A DNA stretch of 64,000 nucleotides. Source: Bathymodiolus brooksi (Eukaryota > Mollusca > Bivalvia > Mytilida > Modiolidae). Below, one piece after another: positions 13,100 to 24,489 of this stretch (positions within the stretch are counted from its first letter, which is position 1; each line of letters begins with the position of its first letter). The DNA is taken from positions 97,927,689 through 97,991,688 of the forward strand of contig OY804578.1 in the NCBI GenBank assembly GCA_963680875.1. The letters are read 5' to 3'. Position numbers and translations under genes: made by a program. A model generated the notes under the pieces. The model did no database searches and was not told the DNA's origin. It saw only the letters and a program-made list of their open reading frames with translations.

Positions 13100-13437
13100 G
13101 ACTGAGTGAGTGATTATTGTTTAACGTCAACTCAGCAATTTTTCAGCTTTATCATGGCAAGTTATTTTTCTATGACATGATGATGAAGTCCACTCTGTAC
13201 TTGACCAATGCATTTAGTTGGAATTTTATAGTGCTTGCTCACTGAAACAACAGTCTGTGTATAAACATGTCGCCCGACTTGGACACATTATCCTGATTCT
13301 GAACCAACCATTCTTCGCTCTTTCTCCTTAATGCTGCATGCTTAGCGGAGAAGCAACAAATACTAATTTCATAGTCTTCGGTTTGACCCGATCAGAGCTC
13401 CAACCCATGATCTACCGCACTTGAGGCGATGTGGTTC
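13100..13437 (-). repeat. SINE, family A, abutting the NKIRAS stop codon
   Basis: The copy runs from the GAGTGAGTGATTATTGTTTA tail, through TTTTTCAGCTTTATCATGGC and AGCGGAGAAGCAACAAATAC, to the degenerate tRNA-like head near 13437. It has the same orientation as the NKIRAS gene and begins about 12 bases after its stop. It probably supplies part of the 3' untranslated region. Confidence 0.75.
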
Positions 13438-13449
13438 CAAATAATAGGA

Positions 13450-16400
13450 CTATGAAGATAATGGTAAATACTGACCAGGTGGTTTAGTAATCAAGGAAGT
13501 CAGATGTACAAATGGTTCCACTAAAGTTTGTCTTGTTTGAAGTGAGGCCTCCCATAGTCTCACTGAAAATACAATAATTTTACAATACATTAGTGCCTCT
13601 CTTATAAGCCCACCCATTTTGCAATGAAAATGTGGCCTAATAACAGAGAAGGCCTTTCTTGACAGGGATAATTTATTATTTTAAAGGGAAAATTTAAACA
13701 CAGATGATCACCAATTCCACCAATATCAACAAAATGAACAATCACCTCTCACCTTGCTATCTCAGTGCATCTGAAATCTTGCCTAATAAGGTAGGTGTCC
13801 TTTGCTAAGAAGAGTACTATACTGGATTTTTTATACAGGACAAAAATACTTTAACAATCTATTTATCTGGTACCATTGAATCAATAAAAAGAAACTTGAT
13901 TGGAATGTTCCTTAGATGACCTTCTACAAAATGTATATTGTTTTAATCAGAAAGTCAAGATGGACACCCCCAAAGTATTTTATTTAGTTTAAAAAAAAGA
14001 AAAGATCTAAAAACTAAGAAAATAACCACCACTGCAGCAAAATTTTAAAACATGACCTAATGGAGAAATGTAAAAAATATATCCTGAGAAACCACAAACC
14101 TGATTGAACACACACACTCCGAAAATGATATACTAGTAAATGATAGGTGATCAATAGTCTATGGTGAGCCTCTGGTTATCAATCTAACAGTTTTAATATC
14201 TACAGATACAACCTACAATACTAGATGTATAATATAATTTCTAGAGGTGTTTTCAACTGAGTGATAGTCATTTTTATACCCCCGCTCGACGAGAGTCGGG
14301 AGGTATATAGGGATCCTCATGTCCGTTCGTCCGTCCGTCACACTTTTGGTTTCCGGATAATAATTAAAGTACCGCTCATCCAAATCTTTTTAAACTTTCA
14401 CACATTGCTGTGTACCATAAAATACAGGTTAAGTTTGATTACGGTGTATTTCACATTTACCGTTCATGAGTTATGACCCTTTTTCTCTTAGAAAATAGGG
14501 ACTTTTTAGGTTTCCAGATGATATTTAAAGTATGGCTCAAACAAATCTTTTCAAACTTTAACACAATGCTGTGGACCATTAAATACAGGTCAAGTTCGAT
14601 TACGGTGTATTTCACATTTACCGTTCCTGAGTTATGACCCTTTTTCTCTTAGAAAATAGGGACTTTTTAGGTTTCCGAATGATATTTAAAGTACCACTCA
14701 ACCAAATCTTTTCAAACTTTAACACAATGCTGTATATCATAAAATACAGGTTAAGTTTGAGTTGGGGGTAAATAGGGATCCTCATGTCCATTTGTCCGTC
14801 CGTCACACTTTTGGTTTCCGGGTAATAATTATTAAAGTACCGGTCAACCAAATCTTTTCAAACTTTCACACATTGCTGTGTACCATAAAATACAGGTTAA
14901 GTTTGATTATGGTGTATTTCACAATTACCGTTCCTGAGTTATGACCCTTTTTCTCTTAGAAAATAGGGACTTTTTAGGTTTCCGAATGATATTTAAAGTA
15001 CCACTCAACCAAATCTTTTCAAACTTTAACACAATGCTGTATATCATAAAATACAGGTTAAGTTTGAGTTGGGGGTAAATAGGGATCCTCATGTCCATTT
15101 GTCCGTCCGTCACACTTTTGGTTTCCGGGTAATAATTATTAAAGTACCGGTCAACCAAATCTTTTCAAACTTTCACACATTGCTGTGTACCATAAAATAC
15201 AGGTTAAGTTTGATTATGGTGTATTTCACATTTACCTTTCATGAGTTATGGCCCTTTTTCTCTTAGAAAATAGGGACTTTTTAGGTTTCCGGATGATATT
15301 TAAAGTATGGCTCAACCAAATCTTTTCAAACTTTAACACAATGCTGTGGACCATTAAATACAGGTTAAGTTCGATTACGGTGTATTTCACATTTACTGTT
15401 CCCGAGTTATGGCCCTTTTTCTCTTAGAAAATAGGGACTTTTTAGGTTTCCGAATGATATTTAAAGTATCACTCAACCAAATCTTTTCAAACTTTAACAC
15501 AATGCTGTATACCATAAAATAAAGGTTAAGTTTGATTATGGTGTATTTCACATTTACCGTTCATAAGTTATGGCCCTTTTTCTCTTAGAAAATAGGGACT
15601 TTCTAGGTTTCCAGATGATATTTAAGGTACAACTCGACCATATCTTTTCGAACTTTAACACAATGCAATGTACCATAAAATACAATACAGATTAAGTTCA
15701 ATTATGGTGAAATTGACATTTACCGTTCATGAATTATGGCCCTTTTTCTCTTGGAATGCGGGAGTATCACCAATTTTGGACATGTTTCCTTTGATATTTT
15801 CAGTATCAACGAAATGACTGCGATACTGAAAATTTTCGGTCAGTGTGATGTCAAACATCTTATGACGTACCTGATAAAAACAATAACATCAGATTTGAAG
15901 GTTTCAGTAAACATTTTCACCAGTATCATACTATCGGACTCTCTGAGATATTTGCAATAATGTCTGTTTTGACCTTCAAAACTAACATTATTCTAAATAT
16001 AATTGGCAAAACCTCTCCTAATAAAAGTTGACTTTTCAACAAAATAAAAATTTCATTTCACCTTTCTCTTTGTTTGCCCAAGTTTGTGCTGTAGAATATT
16101 CCACCTGTCTTGATTCTTCTTCTCTCTTGTTACCAATAGCAACTATATGGACCTGTAAACAAAATAAAAATTGCACTATGACAAACACCTTATTCATGAT
16201 GACTTTGATGTGAACTCACTCAGCAGTTGCTTAGAATGTGTACACCACATGTGTTGATGATCATTCATGCTAAAGATTACTTACTGTCAGTGTGTAATAT
16301 ATTGTCGTATATATTCTACATTTCTTCTTACATTATTTCAACTTTATATAAGACCATTTGTTTTTCATTTCAACTTTAAATAAAACCAATTATTTTTTAT

Positions 16401-19400
16401 TTCAACTATGAATGAGACCAATTATTTTTTATTTCAACTTTAAATAAAACCAATAATTTTTTATTTCAACTATGAATGAGATCAATTTTTTTTTATTTCA
16501 ACTTTAAATAAAACCAATTATTTTGTACTTCAACTGTAAATTTACATACTACATGCTAGTCAGCATCCATGATGATTGTTCACAATGATCGGTACATTCA
16601 AACTTTGGCAAACATTGACATCGGACAGCAAAGTGTAATTAGTTAACCTTGATTGCTTAATATCTCAGTACTATTAACAAATTATGTAACTTTTTGGTAG
16701 TTTTGTGAATGTAAACCATCATAAAATTTTTATTACATAATTATCAATTATGAATGCAATGTTTCTAAAAGGAATAAAAAAAAAAGAAAATAAGAAAATG
16801 AACTTTAAACAATATTTATTAGTAAGACTGACAAAGGCATCATGTTACAAAACATAATAGGGTAAAGTGATTATTGTATAACACTAAGTGAACAATTTTG
16901 CACCTATATCATGGCGAGAACAAGTTGTATTTCAATGAAATTATGATGATGATGTCTGCTTTGTACTAGACTTACATGCTTAGTTATATTTTTATAGTGC
17001 TAGTTTTCTGGAACAACAGTTTACCAGTAGACATGTCGTCCCACTCAGACACATTATCCTGATTCTTAGCCAACCAGTCTTAGCTCTTACTGCTTATCTG
17101 AGAAGCAGCAAATACACATTTTATTGTTTGGTTTGATCTGACCAAAGCTCATCCAACAATCTACCGCACTCAAAGCATGAACATTAACTAATACACCATA
17201 GATGCAGTTATTTTTAAATGGATGAGGAAAGAAATACAAATGGAACATTTTAGAGTACAGAGAAAACATGTAATCTGTAATCAAATTAACCGATGTGTTT
17301 ACAAATGTAATCAATATATTATATGTTATTCAGCTATCAGACAGGGTATATAATGTGACATTCCCGGCTTAGGATCTATATTCCCTGAGGCGCAGCCGAA
17401 GGGAATATACATCCTAAGCCGGGAATGTCACATTATATACCCTGTCTGATAGCTGAATAACAGATATATTACGGATTTAACCTTTTTTTTTAAATACAAC
17501 ATCCAACTGTATTAAATAAATTTTCCTCTTTTATTTTCATTTTTCGTATCTCTAGATGTCCGTTTCCGTACCTTTGACGTCATTCTTCAATGACGTCAAA
17601 ATAGGTGTCACGTCATATTTCATGCATAGGGTGTCTCATGAAAGAAAATACTGTACTAAATTTCTAAATCAATACAGTTTCATATGTAGTAAATTTTATA
17701 AACTTTATAAATATAACATTAATATATCACATAACAAAACAACGGGTTTACGAAACAGTTTGAATAATTTAAATGTTAACTACATGTAAATAAAACCTTG
17801 GTGTGGCCTCATGACGTCGAAAGTTTTCAAGGCTCAACGTTTTGTTTATTTGTTATGGTACAGCCGTGGAAGATAGGAGTTTGCTGAATCGATCAGGTAT
17901 TTGTGACGGAATTAACCGTTGTAATATTTTTTTGTTCATGCAGCCGTTTTGAGTATAAAAACAGCATTTAATTTGGTAAAAATACATTTATTATTCCGTA
18001 TTATACCATTGATTCAGTGAAGCGTAATGTTTTGTCGTCCATGTTTTAATCTTTTTTGGGGACTGAAATATATACCCTGTCTGTTTTCTGAATATATGCT
18101 GACATTCAGGGCTGAAGAACCAATGAAAATATGTGTAACAAACTAAATTCGTAATATATATATATATATATATATACATAGTCAAACCTGTATGAAGAGA
18201 TCACCCTTGGGACAGACAAAAGTGGCCTTATAAGATAGGTGACCTCTTAAAAGAGGTTCAATTCATATGAAATGTTCTATGACAGGACAATAAAAAGGTG
18301 ACCTTTCAATATAGGTGACTGCTGAATAGAGGTGGCCGCATGAGCAAATTTGACTATATATTTATATCGATTTATATGTATGTTGTGACTGTCATGGTCG
18401 TGATCGTTATGTAGTTGGATTTACAACTACCTATGAAATCAGTGCCTATCACCACTAATGTTGTGAGTTCGAATCCCGTTCATGACGAAGTGCACTCGAT
18501 ACAACTATATGTGATAAAGCTTGTCAGTGACTTACAACATGCCAGTGGTTTTCTCCGGGTACTCCTGTTTCTTCCACCAATAAAACTGATTGCAACGATA
18601 TAACTGAAATAAAGTTGAAAGCGGTATTAAACACCGTAACCCTAAATCTATATTATTATTGTACCTCTCGTTTATCTTTAAACTTGTCAATATCTTTCTT
18701 GATTTTATCCAATTTTTGAAATGACTCCAAGCTTGTAACATCATAAAACAATACAAAACCCTGAAAATACAACACAATGATCAAATACCTGAATCTTAAG
18801 TATCTAAATTTGTACATGTAGAGAGTCCATCTATATTAGATAACTACACTTACATTCCAAACATTGAAAATTATTGACAAGTAACCCTACAACCAAGTTA
18901 TTGACAAGTAACCCTACAACCAAGTTATTCACAAACTGACAGATTCCTGCTATCAAGAAATGTTATTGTGATGTCTTTCTACTGTAATGTCATATTATGT
19001 TTAATGCCTGGTACATGAAATTATCTCCCCCTCCTGAAATATGAAAGTTGTATCCCCTCCTGGTATATGAAAGTTATCTCCCCTCCTGGTATATGAAAGT
19101 TGTATCCCCTCCTGGTATATGAAAGTTGTATCCCCTCCTGTATACGAAAGTTATCTATCTCAGTGCATCTGGAATCTGGCCTAAAAAAGAGAGATTGACT
19201 TTGATGGGAGGGGCCTTATAAGAGGGAGATATTCAAATCTCTAACATATGCATTCGTTAATTTACACAAGTACCATGGTGGTTTAGCTAAATGTCTTTAA
19301 AAAACACTATCTTCTGATGAAGTAAGTAGGCGATTCCAGGAATCGCCACATTTGCAAAAAATAAGTAGACTTGACTTCTCCCTCAGAGAACATGAGGGAG

Positions 19401-22199
19401 AGGTGAAGGCATGACAGAGAGACTTCCAAGAGATTTAGAGAAGAAAATGTGTTGTTTCTTAGAAGATTTTCTTAGTATATTTGCATTTGAAACATGTCTT
19501 TGGTAATATTTTGTTAATGTCTTTAGTGTACAACATAAAATTCATGTTTTGTATTTGTGTTAATAGTTGCTGTGCTTAAATTAGTTGACATTCAATGTTT
19601 TATTCACATTGTCATGTTTAAAACTTGACAAGTTGCATTTCATTGAAGTTCACTTTTCTATTATTTCAATTTACCTTTTTGCTTAGATAGATATAGAATA
19701 ACAACAGCTTTGAAAGTTGAGACAGACTTTATCACTAGTATTGCAGTGAGTCCGACAGGATGATCTGCAATAATAGTGATACGGTTTGTCGAGAACTTCA
19801 TAACTAATGTTATTGTTTGTCAATGATTTGTTTATTTTCTCTTTGATCTTTACACGCGATAATATCTATTATCACACAACTTTCGTGATATGAACATAAA
19901 ATCTCTGTTTTTTAATGTGACGCTATAATGATGTCACTGACATCATCTCATCCAATCCTCGATTAACATACTATTGTTGATATGTTTTGCTAGAAATGGA
20001 CTTCTCTTCAGATCTCAAGCTTCAACCTTCCATGTGATATTGCTCCGAGAAATCCATTCTCACAAAACAAATCAACGATTGTCTATATTCATCGGTAACG
20101 TTACATTGACCGATAATCTTCAGTATCAGTCAGTCTGCTAATACTGACAATATTGCTCAGTGAGATCAAAGGAGAAATATCTAAATAAACGATAACTGCA
20201 TATACATCAATATGTACTTCATAATACATGTACACTGTACATGTATCTCTGGTACTTACATCAGGAAAACTAAAATAATGTCTTGGTAAGTCTGTTTTGT
20301 TGCCATCCTTAAATATTAAAACACAGAAGTGTATACATGTACATGTATGTGATAAAAATTAGTACTTTACATATATAAATAATAAAAAATTTAAAAAGTA
20401 CATTTATTACATAAAACAAGGAAGCATCACTTGAATTGTATATTTTCTCATTCCTACCAATATCTTATATCAATAATACATTGAGCAGTACTTTATATAT
20501 TTTTTCTCTCAATTAATTTAAGAATTCTGGAAAAAACACCCAAAAAATATATCAAGTATTGAACTAATTATAGATCTACGGCTACAATAATATTGAAAAT
20601 TATCAAATTTGAGCAAAATATAAAGTTTGCAAAAGATAACCTAAAGAAATAAAAATTGTCAAATTTCTGTTACATGAATTGTAATTCCTAACAATTTGTG
20701 CAATTTGTTTTCAAATATTTCTTCAAACAATACTCCAAAACATTGACAAGATGGATGAACAAACATTTGATTTACTTAACTGGATCCAAATTAATTAAAC
20801 ATTTTAAGAAACAATAAAACATAGTTCACTTACTAATCCTCCAGTGTCATAAATTCTGACCTTTTCCTTGACCCCTCGGTCAGTTTCAATCATAGCTGTA
20901 TATATATCTTCTATAGTTGGATGCATAGGCTAAAAAAAAATAACAAAAACTTCATATTTGGTGATAATGCAAAAAGTTCACAAAGAATTTTTTGAGAAAC
21001 TAGATAATATAAATGGGTTAACATTATGACGTTTAACGACACTTTCAACTATATTTCAGTTATATAATGGTGGTCAGTTTATTGATGGATGAAACCAGAG
21101 TACGCTGCCACAAGACACTGACAAATTTTATCACATAAAGTTGTATCGAGTACACTTTGCCATGAGTGGGATTCAAACTCACAACTTTAGTGGCGATAGG
21201 CACTGATTGCACAGGTAGTTGTAAATCCAACTACCATGCGACCACAAACATGACGGCCCCTTAATGTACTATCGTAACATGGTTATATTTAATTAGATTA
21301 TTAATTTTCTTTTGATAACTTATTTACCTAAAATTTATAGTTTAGAGACCTTGTTAGTAGGTATCAAAATTTGCACTTAACATTCTCAACATAAATATAC
21401 ATGTATATTAATTCTTACTTAGCATGACTTTGTATATATGACATATACATTAAATATGTATCTATACCACAAAACTCTGACATTCGTTCGTATCCCACTC
21501 ATGGGGAGGTGTACTCGATACAACATTATGTGATAAAGTTTGTCAGTGGTTTTCTCCGGGTACACCGGTTTCCTCCACCAATAAAACTGACCTGACATAT
21601 GAATGACACAATTTGGGACAAGCAGACTGAGCATGGAAATTCCACATTTCTCAGTAGTTAGCTCAGTATTAACTTATTAACTCACAGCATATAACTAAAA
21701 TACACAATTAATAAAGTGATTTAAGATGAAATACAACCGTATCAGTGGTGTAATTGTCACCTCAAGTGTGGTAGATTGTGTGTTCAAACACCGGTCGGGT
21801 CAAACCAAAGACTTTAAAATTGGTATTTGCTGCTTCTCCGCTATGCATGATTGTTTGACTGAAAGTGAAAATATGAACCCTGACATGACCCCAAACAGGA
21901 TGTTGTTAGAAGTTAGTGTATCACCAATTTATTTTTTAATTAACAGGAGATACAACAAATATTTAACTTTAATTAGATTGCTTATTAATAATTGTATAGA
22001 ATTTCAGAGAAGATTAAATGAAGCACATAAAGATAACAAGCATATTCATGGAGGTAGGCGTAAACCAAGTAATGGCATGAGCTAGAAATTTACATCTTAC
22101 CGTTCCGATGATATGATTACCAAATATCAACTGTTCAATGGCTGCAGTCTTCCCTACTCCAGTATAACCACAAACAACTATTTTACTTATTTTACCCAT
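13450..22199 (-). CDS. NKIRAS: kappaB-Ras (NF-kappa-B inhibitor-interacting Ras-like) homologue, 6 coding exons
   Basis: Coding exons in order of translation: 22101-22199, 20834-20929, 20260-20307, 18665-18760, 16062-16152, 13450-13562. They total 543 bases, giving 180 residues and TAG. All introns are GT-AG. The first four junctions are phase 0 and the last is phase 1. Visible motifs: [18 protein letters not shown] (P-loop, residues 10-17), [25 protein letters not shown] (switch II), [45 protein letters not shown] and [16 protein letters not shown]. These align along the whole length with NKIRAS1/2 (about 190 residues). Vertebrate family members bind IkappaB proteins and slow their degradation, dampening NF-kappaB signalling, and also act on Ral. 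As in the family, the Ras Q61 position is Leu and the G12 position is not Gly. The NKxD base-recognition motif reads NKRE. The C-terminus is shorter than in vertebrates. An upstream acceptor near 22241 implies a 5' untranslated exon. Confidence 0.92.
14275..15745 (+). mobile_element. tandem-core element with hairpin and GTCC tract (pearl/Helitron-like), in NKIRAS intron 5
   Basis: It opens with a hairpin (TATACCCCCG at 14275 pairing with CGGGAGGTATA ending 14307), then GTCCGTTCGTCCGTCCGTCA. Tandem units marked by TTAGAAAATAGGGACTTT follow at about 14488, 14647, 14954, 15262, 15426 and 15585. Basic spacing is about 155-164 bases. A 307-base compound unit (14618-14924 versus 14925-15231) includes a second copy of the GTCC head module. 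The layout mirrors the element at 2222-3102 in opposite orientation. Confidence 0.6.
16325..16535. repeat. minisatellite, about 36-base units
   Basis: Units of the form TTTTTATTTCAACT followed alternately by TTAAATAAAACCAAT or ATGAATGAGACCAAT, about six copies. The alternation gives a dimer period of about 72 bases. Located in NKIRAS intron 4. Confidence 0.8.
16865..17205 (-). repeat. SINE, family A (minus), in NKIRAS intron 4
   Basis: It contains GTGATTATTGTATAACACTA, CACCTATATCATGGCGAGAA, AACAACAGTTTACCAGTAGA, CATTATCCTGATTCTTAGCC and AGAAGCAGCAAATAC. It ends in a degraded tRNA-like head. Confidence 0.7.
17325..17461. repeat. near-perfect inverted repeat (foldback)
   Basis: Arms 17325-17385 and 17401-17461 are 61 bases each with a single mismatch, around a 15-base loop (TGAGGCGCAGCCGAA). 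The arms begin GTTATTCAGCTATCAGACAG. Located in NKIRAS intron 4. A related phrase, TATACCCTGTCTG, recurs near 18070. Confidence 0.9.
18155..18360. repeat. AT microsatellite plus GTCAAACCTGTAT repeat
   Basis: An (AT)n run at about 18155-18176 is followed by GTCAAACCTGTATGAAGAGA, then by short diverged repeats built on 'AGGTGACC' and 'GGCC'. It ends in GCAAATTTGACTATA, partly the inverse of the start. This looks like a small MITE-like repeat of unknown class. Confidence 0.55.
18385..18650 (+). repeat. SINE, family C (plus), next to NKIRAS exon 4
   Basis: It reads GTCATGGTCGTGATCGTTAT, GTAGTTGGATTTACAACTAC, CAGTGCCTATCACCACTAAT, GTTCGAATCCCGTTC (B-box-like), GTCAGTGACTTACAACATGC, CCGGGTACTCCTGTTTCTTC and GCGGTATTAAACACCGTAAC. 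It ends about 15-25 bases from the exon 4 donor site at 18664. Confidence 0.75.
19013..19155. repeat. minisatellite, about 28-base units
   Basis: Five copies of a unit containing CCCCTCCTGGTATATGAAAG, ending TTGTATC or TTATCT. Located in NKIRAS intron 3. Confidence 0.8.
21020..21260 (-). repeat. SINE, family C (minus), in NKIRAS intron 1
   Basis: Minus-strand head GGGGCCGTCATGTTTGTGGT, GTAGTTGGATTTACAACTAC, GCAATCAGTGCCTATCGCCA and the shared AAAGTGTCGTTAAACGTCAT tail. Confidence 0.7.
21465..21605 (+). repeat. SINE, family C, truncated (plus)
   Basis: It contains TCGTATCCCACTCATGGGGA, TGTACTCGATACAACATTAT, AAAGTTTGTCAGTGG and GGTTTCCTCCACCAATAAAA. The head and the distal tail are missing. 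Confidence 0.65.
21735..21850 (+). repeat. SINE, family A, head fragment (plus)
   Basis: It reads ACCGTATCAGTGGTGTAATT (A-box-like), GTTCAAACACCGGTCGGGTC (B-box-like) and CAAAGACTTTAAAATTGGTA, ending in GCTGCTTCTCCGCTATGCA. Confidence 0.7.
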
Positions 22200-22240
22200 A
22201 GTTCTCTGATGTCTTTTCTACATCATCCTTGAATAGTATC
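22200..22240 (-). promoter_or_regulatory. 5' untranslated part of NKIRAS exon 1 with upstream acceptor
   Basis: On the minus strand, a CATTTTAG acceptor (boundary about 22241) precedes about 41 untranslated bases and the ATG at 22199. A separate upstream 5' exon is therefore likely, but I could not locate it. Confidence 0.5.
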
Positions 22241-23140
22241 TAAAATGGAATGCATTCAATCTTTGGATATTAAATATTAAGTACAATGAATCCAACATTT
22301 GCTGAAAACTAGAAATTTTATAGAAAGATAATAGTTAATAAAATAATTGTCAGTATACAGTCAGTTGTCACAGCATATTAGTTCTTAACATTGAACTAAT
22401 TATAACCCTGTACATGCATAGCCTTAGTTAATTGAACTCAAATAACCCTGAGCATAGCTGCACGCACAGGATTAGTTCCTGCACATGGACAAGTCCAATA
22501 TTAAGAACTAACGCTATGCATTCACATACACAGGGTTGCTTAGTTGGATTTAATATTGATATATTGTCAATATTCTGTTTCACCATTTCCAAAGTCAGCT
22601 AAAACTGTGAGAAATAAAATCTACCCATACTTACAACATTCCAATAAACATAAGTGTATCTGAAAGATTGAATCTGGTGAAATTTAAATTCAACAATGCA
22701 TGGTGTATCCTTCATTTGAGTTGTTTTGCATATAATCTTATTTGTGTTCATTGGGTTTTTGGCTTTTTGACCATTGTTTTTACAGGAAGTGTAACCTGGG
22801 GGCAATCAGTCAGATGTCCTCTCAAATCTCCTTAATAACCAGTACATGTAGGTACTGTAAAATGATAATGAAAATATAAGCTGACAATGAAAGACTCCTT
22901 AGTCATCAAACTGAAGATATGCCTAAACATCATGAACATAAAACAAAAACAGAAAGTTGTCAAAAAATGTAGAGGTTATTAAGGAATTAAGTGTGGTAAA
23001 CAACTTAAGGTCCAATTAGAAATGGAAGATGATGGCCACATAATGTAAAATCTCCCAAAGAAAGTAAAGGATGTATTAATTCAATCATTAAAATCATCAC
23101 ATGAGAATATATGGATTGACTTATTATTGCTTAATGTCCA
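22241..23140. other. 5' flank of the NKIRAS homologue
   Basis: No promoter element can be asserted. An imperfect inverted repeat around 22400-22560 pairs CCCTG..CATGCATAG with CTATGCATTC..CAGGG. Otherwise unassigned. Confidence 0.3.
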
Positions 23141-23709
23141 GCGAGCAGTGTTTCAGCTATATTCAGGATGATAACAAGTTCAATAATATATAAAAACTAT
23201 ATAGAAATGAGGAAAGGGATGGGTAAATTTAACAGGGTCAAAAACTATTGACTGCCACTGAAATAGTATGGAGAGTTGGGTAGGGACGGACAATTTAGTA
23301 TTATGTAGTAAGTGGATAAAATGCACCTACTCTTTTCCAAAATCAACAAAAGATGTCATTAGCGTATCAATCTCCAAACACTCTAACCACTGTGGTTCAC
23401 GGTCAGGCCTTCCATATTATAACCTGACAACCTCCTCCATTCCCCATCAAGAGGGCTCCCCTTATATGCCACCTGGTGACATACTGAGGAACTCTGTGGG
23501 CTTGAGCCCTGATAACCTTCACCGGTACTCAGTCAATGAAGAATATCTTCTTTATAGTTCAGCACTTCATCAACATAATGATGATAATGTGTCGCACACT
23601 ATGTCATTATGCCATGTGTGCATGGGATCTAATTTCTATATACAGCCAAATATATACAAAGAGATAAAATTTCAAAAGTTATTTCCTTTTATTTGTGTTT
23701 TTATATACA
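23141..23709. other. repeat-like segment with a non-family ORF
   Basis: It opens with TATTGCTTAATGTCC and TGTTTCAGCTATATTCAGGA, which resemble the shared SINE tail on the opposite strand. On the minus strand a CACAGTGGTTAGAGTGTTTG tRNA-like phrase appears near 23390. An open frame of 155 codons (23268-23735, +) runs through it, shows no domain and reads into the mariner inverted repeat. I regard the region as a diverged SINE-type repeat rather than a gene. Confidence 0.4.
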
Positions 23710-24459
23710 GGGTGACCCATAAAAATGTTAATTAATCCTACATAGGTCCATCAAATTTCTTCAAATTTGGTAGACTTAAACTTTAGCCTATGGATGATCT
23801 TTCCACAAAGTTTTAGTCATCTGAGTCAGTTTGCATAGAATTTTTATGTTCTTTCCAAAATGTGCTCCAAATGGCATCCTCGGCATTGAAGGCACACTTG
23901 CATACGTCGCGCAAAATTGTCAATGACTCGCACACATTCCTCCTATGGGATTTCCGTGATCTTTGCTGTGATTGCTGCCTTCAGTTCACCAATTGTTTGA
24001 GGATTGTTCTCATACACATTATCCTTGAGATACCCCCACAGATAAAAATCTGGGGGGTTCAAGTCTGGTGAATGCGTTATGTGGCAGTACTGATGAAGTT
24101 TTGGGTATCATTGGGACGACGCAGAGGTATAGATCGAGATGAACAGTGGTTCCGGCAAGATGGGGGCCACCCCCCACACAACAAATGACTCCCTAGCCTG
24201 GATTAGAGTGTGATTTAAAGACAGACTGATCAGCAGGAAGTGTGAAATCGAGTGGGCAGCACAATCACCAGACTTGAACCCCCCATATTTTTATCTGTGG
24301 GGGTATCTCAAGGATAATGTGTACGAGAACAATCCTCAAACAATTGGTGAACTGAAGGCAGCAATCACAGCAAAGATCAGGGAAATCCCTAAGGAAATTT
24401 GATGGACCTATGTAGGATTAATTAACATTTTTAGGGGTTCGGTTTTTTTTGGGTCACCC
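23710..24459. mobile_element. palindromic Tc1/mariner relic
   Basis: The ends are GGGTGACCC (23710) and GGGTCACCC (to 24459). Both continue into the same inverted sequence, AATCCTACATAGGTCCATCA on the left and its complement on the right. The plus-strand half (about 24095-24410) encodes mariner-type transposase pieces: WFRQDGGHPPHN, then SPDLNPPYFYLWGYLKDNVY and NPQTIGELKAAITAKI. These are interrupted by stops and frameshifts. The minus-strand half (about 23880-24070) encodes the same C-terminal part in the opposite direction. It is a head-to-head foldback of a dead transposase, without the N-terminal part. Confidence 0.85.
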
Positions 24460-24489
24460 ATTTAGGTTAAAACTATACAAGTATGGTCT

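Noticed and set aside
14261..15266. Recurring 60-77 codon frames on both strands
   Set aside because: Identical copies arise from the tandem units in an NKIRAS intron. There is no splice context or family.
23268..23735. 155-codon plus-strand open frame
   Set aside because: No recognisable domain. It overlaps a SINE-like segment and reads into the mariner terminal repeat. Probably chance.
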